64,000 bases of DNA from CAVQBJ01 sp963724405 (GTDB lineage Bacteria; Actinomycetota; Thermoleophilia; Solirubrobacterales; Solirubrobacteraceae), in contig CAVRUQ010000003.1 of the NCBI GenBank assembly GCA_963724405.1, positions 1,736,001 to 1,800,000 on the forward strand, in the 5' to 3' direction. The notes beneath the pieces were generated by a model. It did no database searches and was not told the DNA's origin. It worked only from the letters and a program-made list of their open reading frames with translations. The translations under genes were made by a program, and so were the position numbers. Shown piece by piece: positions 1 through 9,292 of this stretch; position 1 is the stretch's first letter, and every line of letters starts with the position of its first letter.

Positions 1-2
1 CG

Positions 3-341
3 GCCACCGGCGCCGAGCGCGTGGTGCAGATCGTGACCGGGTTCATCGCCCTCGTCTCCAAAGACCCGGGGACGAGGCGCTGGCTCGCGGAGGAGGGCGA
101 GTCGGCGATGCGCCTGCTGACGCTGCGCGACCCTGGGTATCAGCCCCGCCTGATCGGCGCGATCGAGCATCTGCTCCACGAGGAGACGGCGGCCGGGCGG
201 ATGGCCTCGCCGATCGATCTGCATGAGCTCGCGTACGTCGTCGTCCGCCTCATCGAGAGCTACGTCTACCTCGGTGTCATCACGGGCGAGGAGCCCGACG
301 CGCGCCGTGCTGAGCCCGTGCTGCGCCTCGTTCTGCGCTGA
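3..341 (+). CDS. TetR-family regulator, C-terminal part (5' end outside window)
   Basis: The frame is open from the first bases of the window and ends at a TGA, leaving the last 112 or so residues. No HTH is visible because the N-terminal DNA-binding domain lies upstream. What remains is an all-helical ligand-binding domain (for example DPGTRRWLAEEGESAMRL and HELAYVVVRLIESYVYL), which closely resembles the C-terminal half of the complete regulator at 5264-5869 and fits the QsdR-type TetR C-terminal family. It is probably a ligand-responsive repressor of a neighbouring gene. The adjacent lipase runs convergently and is not an obvious target. Confidence 0.75.
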   Translation, partial: ATGAERVVQIVTGFIALVSKDPGTRRWLAEEGESAMRLLTLRDPGYQPRLIGAIEHLLHEETAAGRMASPIDLHELAYVVVRLIESYVYLGVITGEEPDARRAEPVLRLVLR

Positions 342-414
342 GCCCGCCGGGCGGCCCGACCGGCCCCGCCGCCACACACGACGACGGGGCCGGCGCCACG
401 CCTTCAGCCCGCGA

Positions 415-2238
415 TCAGAACGGGATCGAGGGCGGCGGCGAGGTCGTCAGCGTGTACGGATTGCCCGGGCCGGAGAACAGGAGGCTCAGGAGCGGTCCGA
501 TGATTCCGCAGCCGGTCAGCGAGGGGAACGTCGTCGTTCCGCTCGTGCTGAGCGAGGCCGAGGTGAGCTGGCCGAGCGCGATGCTCTCGTTCTGCGCGAG
601 CGCGACCGGCTTGCTCGTGTGACAGCCGATCGGGATCGTGAGCGGACCGATGCTCGTGGAGACGAGCGTCAGGTTCGCCGACGTGCCGCCGGCGATCGTC
701 AGCACGCCGGCGGGCGACAGCGACACGGTTCCGGTCAGCGGCCCGGTCGGTGTGAACGTCGCCCTCGACGTGATCGGGATGCCGAAGATCTTCATCGTCA
801 TCACGATCGGCGGGATGTTCGTCGTGCCCTGGAAGACCCCCGACGTGAAGTCGGCCGTGCCGCTGAACGTTCCGCCGGCCGGCAGGGGCAGCGCCAGTCC
901 GAGCTTCTTCAGGGTCACCGAGCCGCCGAGGACCCAGTTGTTGAACGGGACGACGAAGTCGCCCGTCTCGGGCGTCGTGCGAGCGTCCGCCGGGAGTGGA
1001 TCGCTCAGGTTGCAGGTGCTCGGCACCGGCTGGCCCGAGAGCCGGTCGGAGATCCAGGAGACGACGTTCGCCACCGCCGCGGGATCGGTGAGCAGGTGCT
1101 CCTCCGGGTACAGGTTGAAGTCGTCACTCACCCCCATCGCGCAGTACTGCTGCTTGAGCGCGAACTGCTGGGTCAGCGCCACGAACTCGTCATAGCGTCC
1201 GGCGTACTGGTACAGCGGCACCGGGATCGGGGATCCCCCGAGGTTGTTCTGGTTCAGGAACGAGCTGATGATCGGATCGGCCTCGAGCGTCTCCAGCGGC
1301 GTGTTCAGGTACTGGTCGATGTTCTGGTCGAGGAATCCCAACTGCGTCGCGATCGCGCACTGGCCCTCGATCGTCGGCACGATCGCCAACCCGGCGGCGT
1401 TGAACAGTCCGTTCAGCGAGATGAGATTCGGGAACGCCGTCGCTCCCCCGATGAGGCTGTAGAGCTCCAGCCCGGCGCCGACGGCGCCGTTGTCGAACCC
1501 GGCCAGCACCGACTGGTCGGCCGGCACGCCGCCCGCGGCCACGCCGATGATGTCGATCTCCGGCGCGTAGCTCTGGAAGACCTGACCGGTCCACGCGGCG
1601 GCGCCACCACCCTGCGAGTACCCCCAGACGACGACCTGGGCGCTCGGCGAGATCGGCGAGCTCGGGATCTGCTCGGCGGCGCGGAACGCGTCGAGCACGG
1701 CGTGCGCCTCGGCGAGGCCCTCGATGTAGGTCGGGGTCGCGCCGGTCGTGTAGCCCTGGTAGTCGGTGGCGACCACCGCCCAGCCCTTCTTGAGCGAGGC
1801 GACCACCTCGGCCGCGTCGTACTCGGTGCCCACGGCCATCTGCAGCGACGGGGCGCATTGCTGCCCGAATCCCTGCGTGGCGAACGCGATGTCGATGACG
1901 GGCCGAGGTCCGGAGCCCCGCCAGGCGGCCGTCGGCACGATCACGGTGCCGGTCACCGGATCGGGGCTCCCCTGCTCGTCCGTCGACAGATACAGCATGT
2001 CCCACGCCTTCGTGGCCGGCGCGGTCGACCCGAGGTTGACCGTCGTCGACCGGTACTGGATCAACGTGCCCGGGTTGCCCGACGGCAACGGCGACGGCGG
2101 CTGGTAGAAGGCCAGCCCCGATGGACCGACGATCGGTTGGGCGACGGCGGATGACACCCCGGCGGCGCAGGCGAGTACGGCGACGAGCGCGGTCAGCCCA
2201 ACCGTCGAGCCAACCGCGCGACTGAACGTACGCAACAT
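415..2238 (-). CDS. Secreted lipase (LIP / secretory triacylglycerol lipase family)
   Basis: The 607-residue alpha/beta-hydrolase starts with a signal peptide (MLRTFSRAVG, then a hydrophobic stretch ending near SAVAQ). The nucleophile elbow is GYSQGG with Ser at about residue 208, the G-x-S-x-G form of secretory lipases. The N-terminal ~400 residues match the LIP family; the C-terminal ~170 residues are a Thr/Ser/Gly-rich, beta-strand-like domain of unknown role, probably cell-surface or export associated. The ATG at 2238 was chosen over an in-frame upstream ATG because a strong GGAGGGA ribosome site lies directly before it and the signal peptide begins there. It likely hydrolyses acyl esters outside the cell. 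It is divergent from the TetR gene at 2480, which may regulate it. Confidence 0.85.
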   Translation of the reverse strand: MLRTFSRAVGSTVGLTALVAVLACAAGVSSAVAQPIVGPSGLAFYQPPSPLPSGNPGTLIQYRSTTVNLGSTAPATKAWDMLYLSTDEQGSPDPVTGTVIVPTAAWRGSGPRPVIDIAFATQGFGQQCAPSLQMAVGTEYDAAEVVASLKKGWAVVATDYQGYTTGATPTYIEGLAEAHAVLDAFRAAEQIPSSPISPSAQVVVWGYSQGGGAAAWTGQVFQSYAPEIDIIGVAAGGVPADQSVLAGFDNGAVGAGLELYSLIGGATAFPNLISLNGLFNAAGLAIVPTIEGQCAIATQLGFLDQNIDQYLNTPLETLEADPIISSFLNQNNLGGSPIPVPLYQYAGRYDEFVALTQQFALKQQYCAMGVSDDFNLYPEEHLLTDPAAVANVVSWISDRLSGQPVPSTCNLSDPLPADARTTPETGDFVVPFNNWVLGGSVTLKKLGLALPLPAGGTFSGTADFTSGVFQGTTNIPPIVMTMKIFGIPITSRATFTPTGPLTGTVSLSPAGVLTIAGGTSANLTLVSTSIGPLTIPIGCHTSKPVALAQNESIALGQLTSASLSTSGTTTFPSLTGCGIIGPLLSLLFSGPGNPYTLTTSPPPSIPF

Positions 2239-2467
2239 GTGGCGCTCCCTCCTCGAAGTGGGCGCGAGCCACGACGGCCCTCCGCCGCGATCGCGCCGGT
2301 GAATGCGTCCTTGCTCGCGGGGCCGACCCATCCACCAGGAGCTCGGGCGCGGACACTCTAACCGGGTTACGCGACAAGCTCAAGATATGATGCATCTCGC
2401 GTCATCGAAGCACGTTGTCTCGCCGCGGCCGGCGGGGCCGGGGCGTCTCCACGCGCTCGTGGCGGAC

Positions 2468-2473
2468 TACCCT
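2468..2473 (+). promoter_or_regulatory. Leaderless-type -10 hexamer for the TetR gene
   Basis: TACCCT ends six bases before the ATG at 2480. The spacing puts the transcript start at or next to the start codon, as in actinobacterial leaderless genes. The same arrangement recurs at many genes in the window. Confidence 0.5.
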
Positions 2474-2479
2474 GGCGGC

Positions 2480-3118
2480 ATGGCTCGAGCGGCCCAGCGC
2501 TACACCGGCACACGCCCCGGGGGGCGCAGCGCGCGCGTCCGCCGGGCGGTGCTCGACGCCTCAGCGGCGATGCTCCTCTCGGAGGGGCTCGACGCGCTGA
2601 CCCTGGCCGCCGTCGCGCAGGCCGCCGGCGTTCACCACGCGACCGTGTACCGCCGCTGGCCGACCCGCTCGCGCCTCGTGCTCGACACGATCATCGACCT
2701 CACCGAGGCCCGCGTCCCGGCCCCGCCGCCGAGCACCGGCGGCGTCCACGGTGACCTGGTCGAGTACTTCACGCCGATCGTGCAGGGGCTGCGCGACCCA
2801 CACGTGCAGGCACTCGTGCGCAGCCTGATCGCGCTCCCCGAGGAGGAGATCGCCGGGGAGCGCCGCGAGTACTGGCGCGCGCGTCACGCAGTGGCGACGG
2901 CGATCATCGAGGCGGGCGTCGCCCGTGGGGAGCTCGCCGACTCGATCGATCCGTGGCACGTGGTCGAGCTGATCGCCGGGCCGATCTGGATGCGGATGCT
3001 CATCACCGGCGACGGCGTCGAGGACGCGATGCTCGAGCAGCTCGTCTCCGAGGCGCTGACCGTGGCCCGGCGCAGGACAAGAGGCGCGGCGCCGCGCGGG
3101 AGCCGGGCGCGAGCATAA
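2480..3118 (+). CDS. TetR-family transcriptional regulator
   Basis: The protein has 212 residues. The N-terminal HTH spans residues ~20-65 (LTLAAVAQAAGVHHATVYRR, with the typical T-V-Y-R-R-W recognition-helix end) and is followed by a C-terminal helical effector domain of the TetR_C_16/AcrR-like kind. The ATG at 2480 gives a normal TetR length and is placed exactly downstream of a TACCCT -10 box. It is divergent from the lipase and lies just upstream of the metallo-hydrolase/FAH pair on the same strand; either could be its target. A TGTAATACA palindrome between this gene and the hydrolase could be an operator. Confidence 0.85.
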   Translation: MARAAQRYTGTRPGGRSARVRRAVLDASAAMLLSEGLDALTLAAVAQAAGVHHATVYRRWPTRSRLVLDTIIDLTEARVPAPPPSTGGVHGDLVEYFTPIVQGLRDPHVQALVRSLIALPEEEIAGERREYWRARHAVATAIIEAGVARGELADSIDPWHVVELIAGPIWMRMLITGDGVEDAMLEQLVSEALTVARRRTRGAAPRGSRARA

Positions 3119-3137
3119 ACACACATCGCTGCGCTTT

Positions 3138-3146
3138 TGTAATACA
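3138..3146. promoter_or_regulatory. Possible operator/promoter upstream of the metallo-hydrolase
   Basis: TGTAATACA (4-bp arms about a central A) is the most AT-rich spot between the TetR gene and the hydrolase. It also contains a TAATAC hexamer that could act as a -10 element. The arms are short, so an operator role is only a suggestion. Confidence 0.3.
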
Positions 3147-3217
3147 GTGCCCACGCCTCCGGAGCCGGCGTCCCGGGGCGCCTCACTCATGACCGTGGAA
3201 GCGAAAGCCCCACAGCG

Positions 3218-4255
3218 ATGACCGCCGCCGACCTGACGACGCTCACGGGCGAGCCCGCCGCGTTCGAGCGCGGGTGGCACCAGCTTGCTCCCGGCGTCTC
3301 GGCCTGGCTGCAGCCCAACGGTGCGTGGGGCGAGGCGAACGCCGGGCTGATCACCGGCGACGGCGCGTCGCTGCTCGTCGACACGCTGTGGGACGAGCGA
3401 CAGGCGCGCGAGATGCTCGCCGGGATCGCCGCCGAGGCGGCGGCCGCGCCGATCCGGCTGGTCGTCAACACGCATTCCGATGGCGATCACTGGTGGGGCA
3501 ACGGCGTCGTGCCCGCGGACGCGGTGATCGTCACCTCCGGCGCGAGCGCCGAGGCGATGCGCGCCGAGGCACCGCCCCGGGAGCTGGCGCGACTGGCGCG
3601 ACTGACATCGCGGGGCGCTCGCCTGCCGGGCCGCGTCGGGGACCTGTCCCGGTACGTGGGCCGCATGCTCGCCCCATTCGACTTCGCGCACGTGCGCCCG
3701 CGCCACCCGGATCGGACCTTCTCGGGGGCGGACACGCTCGAGATCGGCGGACGCGAGGTGCGGCTGATCGAGGTCGGCCCGGCGCACACGGTCGGTGACC
3801 TCGTCGTCCACGTGTCGGACGCGTCGGTCGTGTTCGCCGCCGACGTGCTGTTCGTCGACTCCACGCCGGTCATGTGGCATGGCCCGGTCGAGGGTTGGCT
3901 GGCCGCGATCGACACGCTCATCGGGCTCGATGCCGAGGTCTACGTGCCCGGGCACGGACCGCCCTGTGGCCCGGGCGGCGTACGCAGCTTCCGCGAGCTG
4001 ATGGCCGCGATCCACGAGGGCGCCCGTGAGCAGCACGCTGCGGGTCGGCCGCCGCTGGAGGCCACGCGCGCGCTGCTCGGCGGCGCCGCCCTGGCTGATT
4101 ACCGCGCCTGGCAGTGTCCCGAGCGGCTGTACATCACCGTCGCGGCGATGTACCGCGCCTTCGACGGCGCCAAGCCCCTCTCGACGTCGCCGATCGGGCG
4201 GACCGCCGTGTTCGCCGCGGTCGGCCGGCTGGCCGCCGAGCGGGCGCGCGCATGA
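3218..4255 (+). CDS. MBL-fold metallo-hydrolase
   Basis: The 345-residue protein has a metallo-beta-lactamase fold. The metal-binding motif is NTHSDGDHWWGN at residues 84-95, so the second His of canonical HxHxDH is Asp here (H86-x-D88-x-D90-H91), a variant seen in some MBL subfamilies. Further ligands are plausible in VGPAHTVGDLVV and in VYVPGHGPP. The substrate is unknown; hydrolysis of an ester, lactone or thioester is the family norm. The gene is translationally coupled to the following FAH-family gene (ATGA overlap at 4252-4255), so the two probably act on the same compound. Confidence 0.8.
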   Translation: MTAADLTTLTGEPAAFERGWHQLAPGVSAWLQPNGAWGEANAGLITGDGASLLVDTLWDERQAREMLAGIAAEAAAAPIRLVVNTHSDGDHWWGNGVVPADAVIVTSGASAEAMRAEAPPRELARLARLTSRGARLPGRVGDLSRYVGRMLAPFDFAHVRPRHPDRTFSGADTLEIGGREVRLIEVGPAHTVGDLVVHVSDASVVFAADVLFVDSTPVMWHGPVEGWLAAIDTLIGLDAEVYVPGHGPPCGPGGVRSFRELMAAIHEGAREQHAAGRPPLEATRALLGGAALADYRAWQCPERLYITVAAMYRAFDGAKPLSTSPIGRTAVFAAVGRLAAERARA

Positions 4256-5259
4256 GGCTTCGTCGCGTCGCGCTCTCCGACGGCTCCGGTCCCGCCACCG
4301 CCGTCCTCGACGAGCCGCGGCAGCGTTGGGTGCCGCTCGCCCCCGCGCTCGCGCACGCCCCGGAGCATGCGGATGCGCTCGGGCCCGGCGCTCGCGACGT
4401 CGTCGCCTTCCTCGGCGCCGGCGCCGCCTCGGCCGAGGCGGCGCGAGCGCTCTGCGAGCGCGTCGCCGACGTCGACCTCACCGCGACGTTCGTCGACAGC
4501 CCGCTGCTGCCCTTCGCACCGCGGGCACTGCGCGCGTTCGCGAGCTGGGAGCGCCACTGGATCGATGCGGCGCGAGGCCTGCAGCGCCGCTACGTGCCGG
4601 CCGCGCGACCGATCGTCGACGCGTTCGAGCGCGTCAGCGGACGCCCGTTCCCCGCGTTTCGCCCGCGCAAGCTGTTCTACACCGAGCCGTCGTTCTACAT
4701 GGGCAACCACCTCAACTACTTCACCGACGGCGAGACGCTGCCGTGGCCGAGCTTCTGTCGTGACCTCGACTACGAGCTCGAGATCGGCGCGCTCATCACG
4801 TCGCCGCTGCTCGACGCGACGCCGGCGCAGGCCCAGGACGCGATCGGGGGATTCGTCGTTCTCAACGACCTGAGCATGCGCGACGTGCAGTGGCGGGAGT
4901 ACCGCCAGGGCCTGTTCGGCCCGCTCGGTAAGACGAAGACGTTCGCCAACGCGATGAGCAGCGAGCTCGTCACCGCCGACGAGGTGCTCTCACGCATCGG
5001 GCAGTTGCGTGGGCAGGTGACCGTCAACGGCGAGCGATGGACGGACACCTCGACGGCGGGCATGCAACACTCGTTCGGCGCGCTCATCGCGCACGCCTCG
5101 CGCGGCGAGCAGATGCACCCGGGCGAGCTCGTCGCGTCGGGCACGCTGCCGGGCGGGTGCGGCCTCGAGCTCGATCGCTGGCTGCGCCCGGGTGACACGA
5201 TCGAGATGAGCATCGAGGCGGTCGGCACGCTGCGCAACACGGTCGGCTCGCCGCGATGA
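4252..5259 (+). CDS. Fumarylacetoacetate hydrolase family protein
   Basis: The 335-residue protein has a C-terminal FAH fold: LEIGALITSP supplies a metal-binding acidic pair, and NDLSMRDVQWREY and SGTLPGGCG-like loops are typical of the family. The N-terminal ~110 residues are a variable domain. FAH-family enzymes cleave C-C bonds or decarboxylate/isomerise keto-acids in aromatic catabolism. The ATG overlaps the TGA of the metallo-hydrolase. Coupling to an MBL-fold hydrolase suggests a short catabolic or detoxification route whose substrate cannot be read from sequence. It is convergent, four bases apart, with a TetR gene. Confidence 0.85.
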   Translation: MRLRRVALSDGSGPATAVLDEPRQRWVPLAPALAHAPEHADALGPGARDVVAFLGAGAASAEAARALCERVADVDLTATFVDSPLLPFAPRALRAFASWERHWIDAARGLQRRYVPAARPIVDAFERVSGRPFPAFRPRKLFYTEPSFYMGNHLNYFTDGETLPWPSFCRDLDYELEIGALITSPLLDATPAQAQDAIGGFVVLNDLSMRDVQWREYRQGLFGPLGKTKTFANAMSSELVTADEVLSRIGQLRGQVTVNGERWTDTSTAGMQHSFGALIAHASRGEQMHPGELVASGTLPGGCGLELDRWLRPGDTIEMSIEAVGTLRNTVGSPR

Positions 5260-5263
5260 CCGG

Positions 5264-5869
5264 TCACCGCGCGAGACGCGGCTCAGGCGTGATGTTGAGC
5301 AGCAGCGCCTCCATCTGCAGCAGGCGGTCGACGTCGCCACGGATGCCGGCGATCGCGTCGTTGTACAGGAACGCCTCGGCGATGCGCACGACGGCATAGG
5401 CGAGCGTCGCCGTGTCCGCCGGCGGCTCGTACGCGCCGCGCGCCACCTCGGCGTCGATGACGCCCTGGATGGCGGCGACGATCCTCGGCTGCACGTTCGC
5501 CGCTCCGGAGGTGAGCGTGTGCAGGGCCGCCTCGCGCTCGAGCTCGAGGTAGCCCCGCAGCGCCTGCGACCCGGCGAGCTCGCGATTGACGCGGTCGAGC
5601 GTGTCGAGGAGGCGCTGCGGGCCGCTGCCCCGCGCCAGCCGGTGCGCGCGGGCGACGACGTCCTCGCCCGCGGCCGCCAGCACCTCGCCCACGAGCGCCT
5701 CGCGGGAGCCGTACCACCGGTAGATCGTCGCCCGGCTGAGGCCGAGGCGACGCGCGACGGCCTGGACGTCGATCCGCCGGCCCGCGAAGTATTCCTCCGT
5801 CGCCACGGCGATCACGGCGGCCCGATCGGCGGCCGCGGGCCGTCCGCGGGGTCTTCCGGTGGTGGTCAT
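5264..5869 (-). CDS. TetR-family regulator (QsdR-like)
   Basis: The protein has 201 residues. An arginine-rich N-terminus (MTTTGRPRGRP) precedes the HTH at ~15-55 (VQAVARRLGLSRATIYRWYG) and a QsdR-type C-terminal domain. The start was chosen at MTTTGRPRGRP, a common TetR opening; TACGCT lies nine bases upstream on the minus strand (plus positions 5879-5884). It is divergent from the GT39 gene at 6156 with a 286-bp intergenic region that contains a 12-bp palindrome. It resembles the partial regulator at the window start, so the two may be paralogues. Confidence 0.85.
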   Translation of the reverse strand: MTTTGRPRGRPAAADRAAVIAVATEEYFAGRRIDVQAVARRLGLSRATIYRWYGSREALVGEVLAAAGEDVVARAHRLARGSGPQRLLDTLDRVNRELAGSQALRGYLELEREAALHTLTSGAANVQPRIVAAIQGVIDAEVARGAYEPPADTATLAYAVVRIAEAFLYNDAIAGIRGDVDRLLQMEALLLNITPEPRLAR

Positions 5870-5954
5870 CGCGCAGACAGCGTACGGACCGACGCGGAGC
5901 CGGGTTTGCGTCCCGCTCCGGAGTGTGACCTGAGCGACACATATGACTAGAAAT

Positions 5955-5966
5955 CTTCTCGAGAAG
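5955..5966. promoter_or_regulatory. 12-bp perfect palindrome in a divergent intergenic region
   Basis: CTTCTCGAGAAG lies in the 286-bp space between the TetR gene and the GT39 gene, within the most AT-rich part of the spacer. Its symmetry and position make it a candidate operator for the TetR-family protein. No spaced second copy was seen. Confidence 0.4.
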
Positions 5967-6155
5967 GTTCGAGAGTCCGGCGGTGCCACGGATGCGTGTG
6001 GCCGCCCACCGCTCGGGCAGGGGGCGCCGACCGTCCGCGAGACCTTGACCCATCGCACGCCGACGGCGGAAGGAGCCGCCCGGCGCACGATCTCCCAGCT
6101 GATTCCCAGCCGGGATTAGCGCTACGCTTACCCGCTGTCGGCAGACTGCGCACGC

Positions 6156-8396
6156 GTGACCCTCCGCTCTCGCCACCGCACCGCCGCCGTGAGCGCGCTC
6201 GACGGGACGATCGTCGCGCCCGCCACGATCGCCACGCGGCCGTCCGAGCGCGACGCCTCGCGCGTGCGCGCGCTGCGTCTGCGCTATCCGGAGCTCATCC
6301 CGCTGCTGCTGCTCGCCGCCGCGCTCGATCTGTGGTCGCTGGCTCGCAACGGCTGGGCGAACGACTACTACAGCGCCGCCGTGCGGTCGATGAGCGCGAG
6401 CTGGCACAACTTCCTCTACGCGTCGATGGACCGCAGCGGCGTGATGACCGTCGACAAGCCGCCCCTGGCGCTCTGGGTGCAGGCGCTCTCGGCCCGCATC
6501 TTCGGCTACCACCCGTTGAGCATCCTCGTGCCGCAGGCCGTGATGGGCGTCGCGACGGTGGCGCTCGTCTATGACCTCGTCCGGCGGCGCTTCGGCCGCA
6601 TCGGCGGACTCGTTGCCGGGCTCACGCTCGCCCTCACGCCGATCACGGTCGCGATGTCACGCCACAACAACCCCGACGCGCTGCTGACGCTCTGCTGCGT
6701 CGCCGCGGTGTGGTGCGTCGTCCGGGCCTTCGAGGACGGCCGCACGCGCTGGATCGTCCTCGCCGGCGTGTCGGTCGGCCTCGGCTTCGAAACGAAGATG
6801 GGTGCGGCGTTGCTCGTCGTGCCGGCGATCGGCGCCGCCTGGCTGTGGGTCGCCCCGCGCGGCCGGATCGCCGCGCTGCGTCAGCTCGGGGCCGGCGGCG
6901 CCGCGATGGTCGTCGTGGGCGGCGCCTGGCCGCTGCTCGTCACCCTCACCCCTGCGGCCGACCGGCCGTGGATCTCGGGCACGAGCGACAACAGCATCCC
7001 CTCGCTCATCCTCAACTACAACGGCGTCGGGCGCCTGGCCGGACAGTCGGGCGGTCCCGCCGGTGCCGGGCCGGGCGGTGGCGGTGGCGGCGGCGGGCTG
7101 TTCGGCGGCTCTCCCGGTCCGCTGCGGCTCCTCAACACGGCACTCGGCGGACAGGCGGGCTGGATGCTCGGATTCGCCGTCGTGGCCGGCCTCGGTCTCC
7201 TCGCGGCCACCCGGTTGCGCCGCGGGGATGAGCGAACCGGATGGCTGCTCGCGGTCGGCGGCGCCGGCCTGACGATCGCCGTCGCCTTCAGCGCCGCGGC
7301 CGGCATCTTCCACCCCTACTACGTCGCCCAGCTCGCCCCGTTCGCCGCCGCGCTCGTCGGCGCCGGTGCCGCGATGGTGCTCGGGCGCGCCCGCCTCGCG
7401 CGGATCCTCGCGCCGATCGCGGTGGCCGCCGGGGTCGCGAGCGAGCTGATCGTGCTCCACGACAACCCCGGTCAGCTGACCTGGCTGCCGGCGGTCCTGG
7501 TGGTCGCCGGCGTGCTCGCCGCGGCGGCGCTCCTGGCCGTCGCCGCGCCGCGGCTGCGCGTCGCGCTCGTGGCGGCGGTCGTCGGCCTGCTCCTCATCGC
7601 GCCCGCCACCTGGGCGGTCGACACGCTCGGCCACGCGACCAGCGGCACCTTCCCCGCGGGCGGACCGGCCGATGCCGGCACCGCCCCCGGCCCCGGCGGA
7701 TTCGGCGGCCCCGGAGGCCTCGGCCGCGGCTTCGGCGCGCCGGGCGCGAACGGGGCCACCGGCGGCGGCGTGCCCCTCTTCGGACCCGGTCCCGCGGGCG
7801 CGGTCCCCGGGACGCCCGCCGGCGCCGGCGCCGGCGGCGCGGGCGTTCCGGGCGCCGCGGGCGGGTTCGTTCCCGGCGGCGGCCCCCCGAGCGGCCTTGG
7901 CGCCGGCGGCGCGCGCGGCTTCGGCGGCGCGCGCGGCTTCGGCGCAGCGGGCGCCTTCGGCGGCCCGGGCGGGCCCGGTGGGTTCGGCGGCCAGGATCTC
8001 GGCGCCGAGCTGGCGTACATCAAGGCGCACGGCGGCGGCACGCTCGCCGTGGCCAGTCAGTCGTCGGCCGCGAGCGCGATCGTCGCCGGCCAGACGAACG
8101 TCGCCGGGATCGGCGGCTTCTCCGGCAACGAGAGCGAGGTCAGCACGAGCTGGCTCGCCGGCGAGGTGCGCTCGGGGCAGATCCGATGGGTGCTCGCGAG
8201 CACGGGCGCCGCCGGGCCGCTCAGCGGCGGACGGGTCGGCGCGACCCGCGCGATGGCCGCCGTGCGGGCCGCGTGCGTCGCCGTCGCGCCGAGCGGCGCC
8301 GCAGCGACGAGCAGTTCGACGCTCAGCGGGCTCTACGACTGCGCCGGACGCTCGGCGCAGCTGCTCGGTGCCGGCGCGGCCGGCGCCGCCGCGTGA
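6156..8396 (+). CDS. YkcB-like GT39 family membrane glycosyltransferase
   Basis: The 746-residue integral membrane protein belongs to the ArnT/PMT (GT39) superfamily. The N-terminal catalytic region carries NGWANDYYSAAV and TVDKPP, the signature of YkcB-type mannosyltransferase-like proteins, and is followed by many hydrophobic helices. Residues ~505-610 form an extremely Gly/Pro/Ala-rich linker; the C-terminal ~130 residues (YIKAHGGGTLAVASQSSAA and following) match the extracytoplasmic domain of this family. It probably transfers a sugar from a polyprenyl-phosphate donor to a cell-envelope acceptor. The start is a GTG at 6156 and could be slightly different. Short Gly-rich loops of the same style occur in the histidine kinase at 57731 and the secreted protein at 62146. 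Confidence 0.8.
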   Translation: MTLRSRHRTAAVSALDGTIVAPATIATRPSERDASRVRALRLRYPELIPLLLLAAALDLWSLARNGWANDYYSAAVRSMSASWHNFLYASMDRSGVMTVDKPPLALWVQALSARIFGYHPLSILVPQAVMGVATVALVYDLVRRRFGRIGGLVAGLTLALTPITVAMSRHNNPDALLTLCCVAAVWCVVRAFEDGRTRWIVLAGVSVGLGFETKMGAALLVVPAIGAAWLWVAPRGRIAALRQLGAGGAAMVVVGGAWPLLVTLTPAADRPWISGTSDNSIPSLILNYNGVGRLAGQSGGPAGAGPGGGGGGGGLFGGSPGPLRLLNTALGGQAGWMLGFAVVAGLGLLAATRLRRGDERTGWLLAVGGAGLTIAVAFSAAAGIFHPYYVAQLAPFAAALVGAGAAMVLGRARLARILAPIAVAAGVASELIVLHDNPGQLTWLPAVLVVAGVLAAAALLAVAAPRLRVALVAAVVGLLLIAPATWAVDTLGHATSGTFPAGGPADAGTAPGPGGFGGPGGLGRGFGAPGANGATGGGVPLFGPGPAGAVPGTPAGAGAGGAGVPGAAGGFVPGGGPPSGLGAGGARGFGGARGFGAAGAFGGPGGPGGFGGQDLGAELAYIKAHGGGTLAVASQSSAASAIVAGQTNVAGIGGFSGNESEVSTSWLAGEVRSGQIRWVLASTGAAGPLSGGRVGATRAMAAVRAACVAVAPSGAAATSSSTLSGLYDCAGRSAQLLGAGAAGAAA

Positions 8397-8455
8397 CGAG
8401 ACCGGCGAGCCCCTAGGCTGTCGGCGTTCCCGTCAACGGACCAAGGAGCTGCTCC

Positions 8456-9250
8456 GTGTGCTTTGCCTTCGACGCCCGTCCGCCTGAGCTGCCCGCCGAT
8501 CTCCCGCGGCCACCGATCGCCGGCGGCGCGCCACCGGAGATCCTCGAGCTCGTGTCGGCCGACGACACGCATTTCTCCGCGGCGCTCGCCGAGTCGCCAC
8601 ACCGAACGAACCCCGGCGTGGTGATCCTCCCCGACGTCCGCGGCCTGTACGCGTTCTACATCGAGCTCGCCGAGCGCTTCGCGCAGGCCGGTCATGCCGC
8701 GATCGCGATCGACTACTTCGGGCGCACAGCGGGCCTCGGCCCGCGCGACGAGGCGTTCGAGTTCTGGCCCCACGTCACGCAGACGACCGTCGAGCAGATC
8801 CAGCTCGACACGGCCGCGGCCGTCGAGGCGCTGCGCGAGCGCACCGGCGTGAGCAGCGTCGTCACCGTCGGGTTCTGCTTCGGCGGCATGCAGTCGTTGC
8901 TCGCCTCCACGAACCCCGACCTCGGCCTCGACGGCGTCGTCGGCTTCTACGCCGGCCTGTCCACGCAGGAGCGCTTCGGGTTCCCCGGGCCGCTCGAGCG
9001 GGCCTCCGAGATCGCCGGACCGCTGCTCGGCCTGTTCGGCGGCGCCGACCAGGGCATCCCGGTCGAGAAGGTGAACGACCTCGACGCGCGACTCGACGAG
9101 GCCGGCGTCGAGCACGAGATCCACATCTACCCGGGCGCGCCCCACTCGTTCTTCGACCGCTCCTTCGAGGAGCACGCCGAGGCGTGCGCCGACGCCTGGC
9201 GGCGCGTGCTCGGGTTCCTCGAGAACGTCGGGGCGCGGGCGACGGCGTAG
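8456..9250 (+). CDS. Dienelactone hydrolase family protein
   Basis: The 264-residue alpha/beta-hydrolase has the DLH nucleophile elbow GFCFGGMQ (Cys nucleophile at about residue 141) and a late His in GAPHSFFDR. The Asp of the triad probably lies in the GGADQGIP region. DLH-family enzymes hydrolyse dienelactones in chlorocatechol degradation, but many members act on other lactones or esters. The GTG at 8456 has AAGGAG at a good distance upstream. It follows the GT39 gene on the same strand with a 59-bp gap, so it may be a separate unit. Confidence 0.85.
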   Translation: MCFAFDARPPELPADLPRPPIAGGAPPEILELVSADDTHFSAALAESPHRTNPGVVILPDVRGLYAFYIELAERFAQAGHAAIAIDYFGRTAGLGPRDEAFEFWPHVTQTTVEQIQLDTAAAVEALRERTGVSSVVTVGFCFGGMQSLLASTNPDLGLDGVVGFYAGLSTQERFGFPGPLERASEIAGPLLGLFGGADQGIPVEKVNDLDARLDEAGVEHEIHIYPGAPHSFFDRSFEEHAEACADAWRRVLGFLENVGARATA

Positions 9251-9252
9251 GG

Positions 9253-9267
9253 GGCGCCAGCGGCGCC
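9253..9267. terminator. Short GC hairpin after the dienelactone hydrolase gene
   Basis: GGCGCC-agc-GGCGCC follows the stop codon by two bases and sits between convergent genes. There is no T-tract, so termination is inferred from position only. Confidence 0.35.
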
Positions 9268-9292
9268 GCGCGACGAGGCGAGACGCGAAGCG

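Noticed and set aside
223..2154. Very long open frame on the plus strand opposite the lipase gene.
   Set aside because: Its translation is Arg-rich low complexity and is the reverse complement of a well-supported secreted lipase with signal peptide, catalytic motif and ribosome site.
2359..2369. TAACCGGGTTA palindrome between lipase and TetR as the TetR operator.
   Set aside because: The arms are only 5 bp and no second half is nearby; too weak to list as a site.
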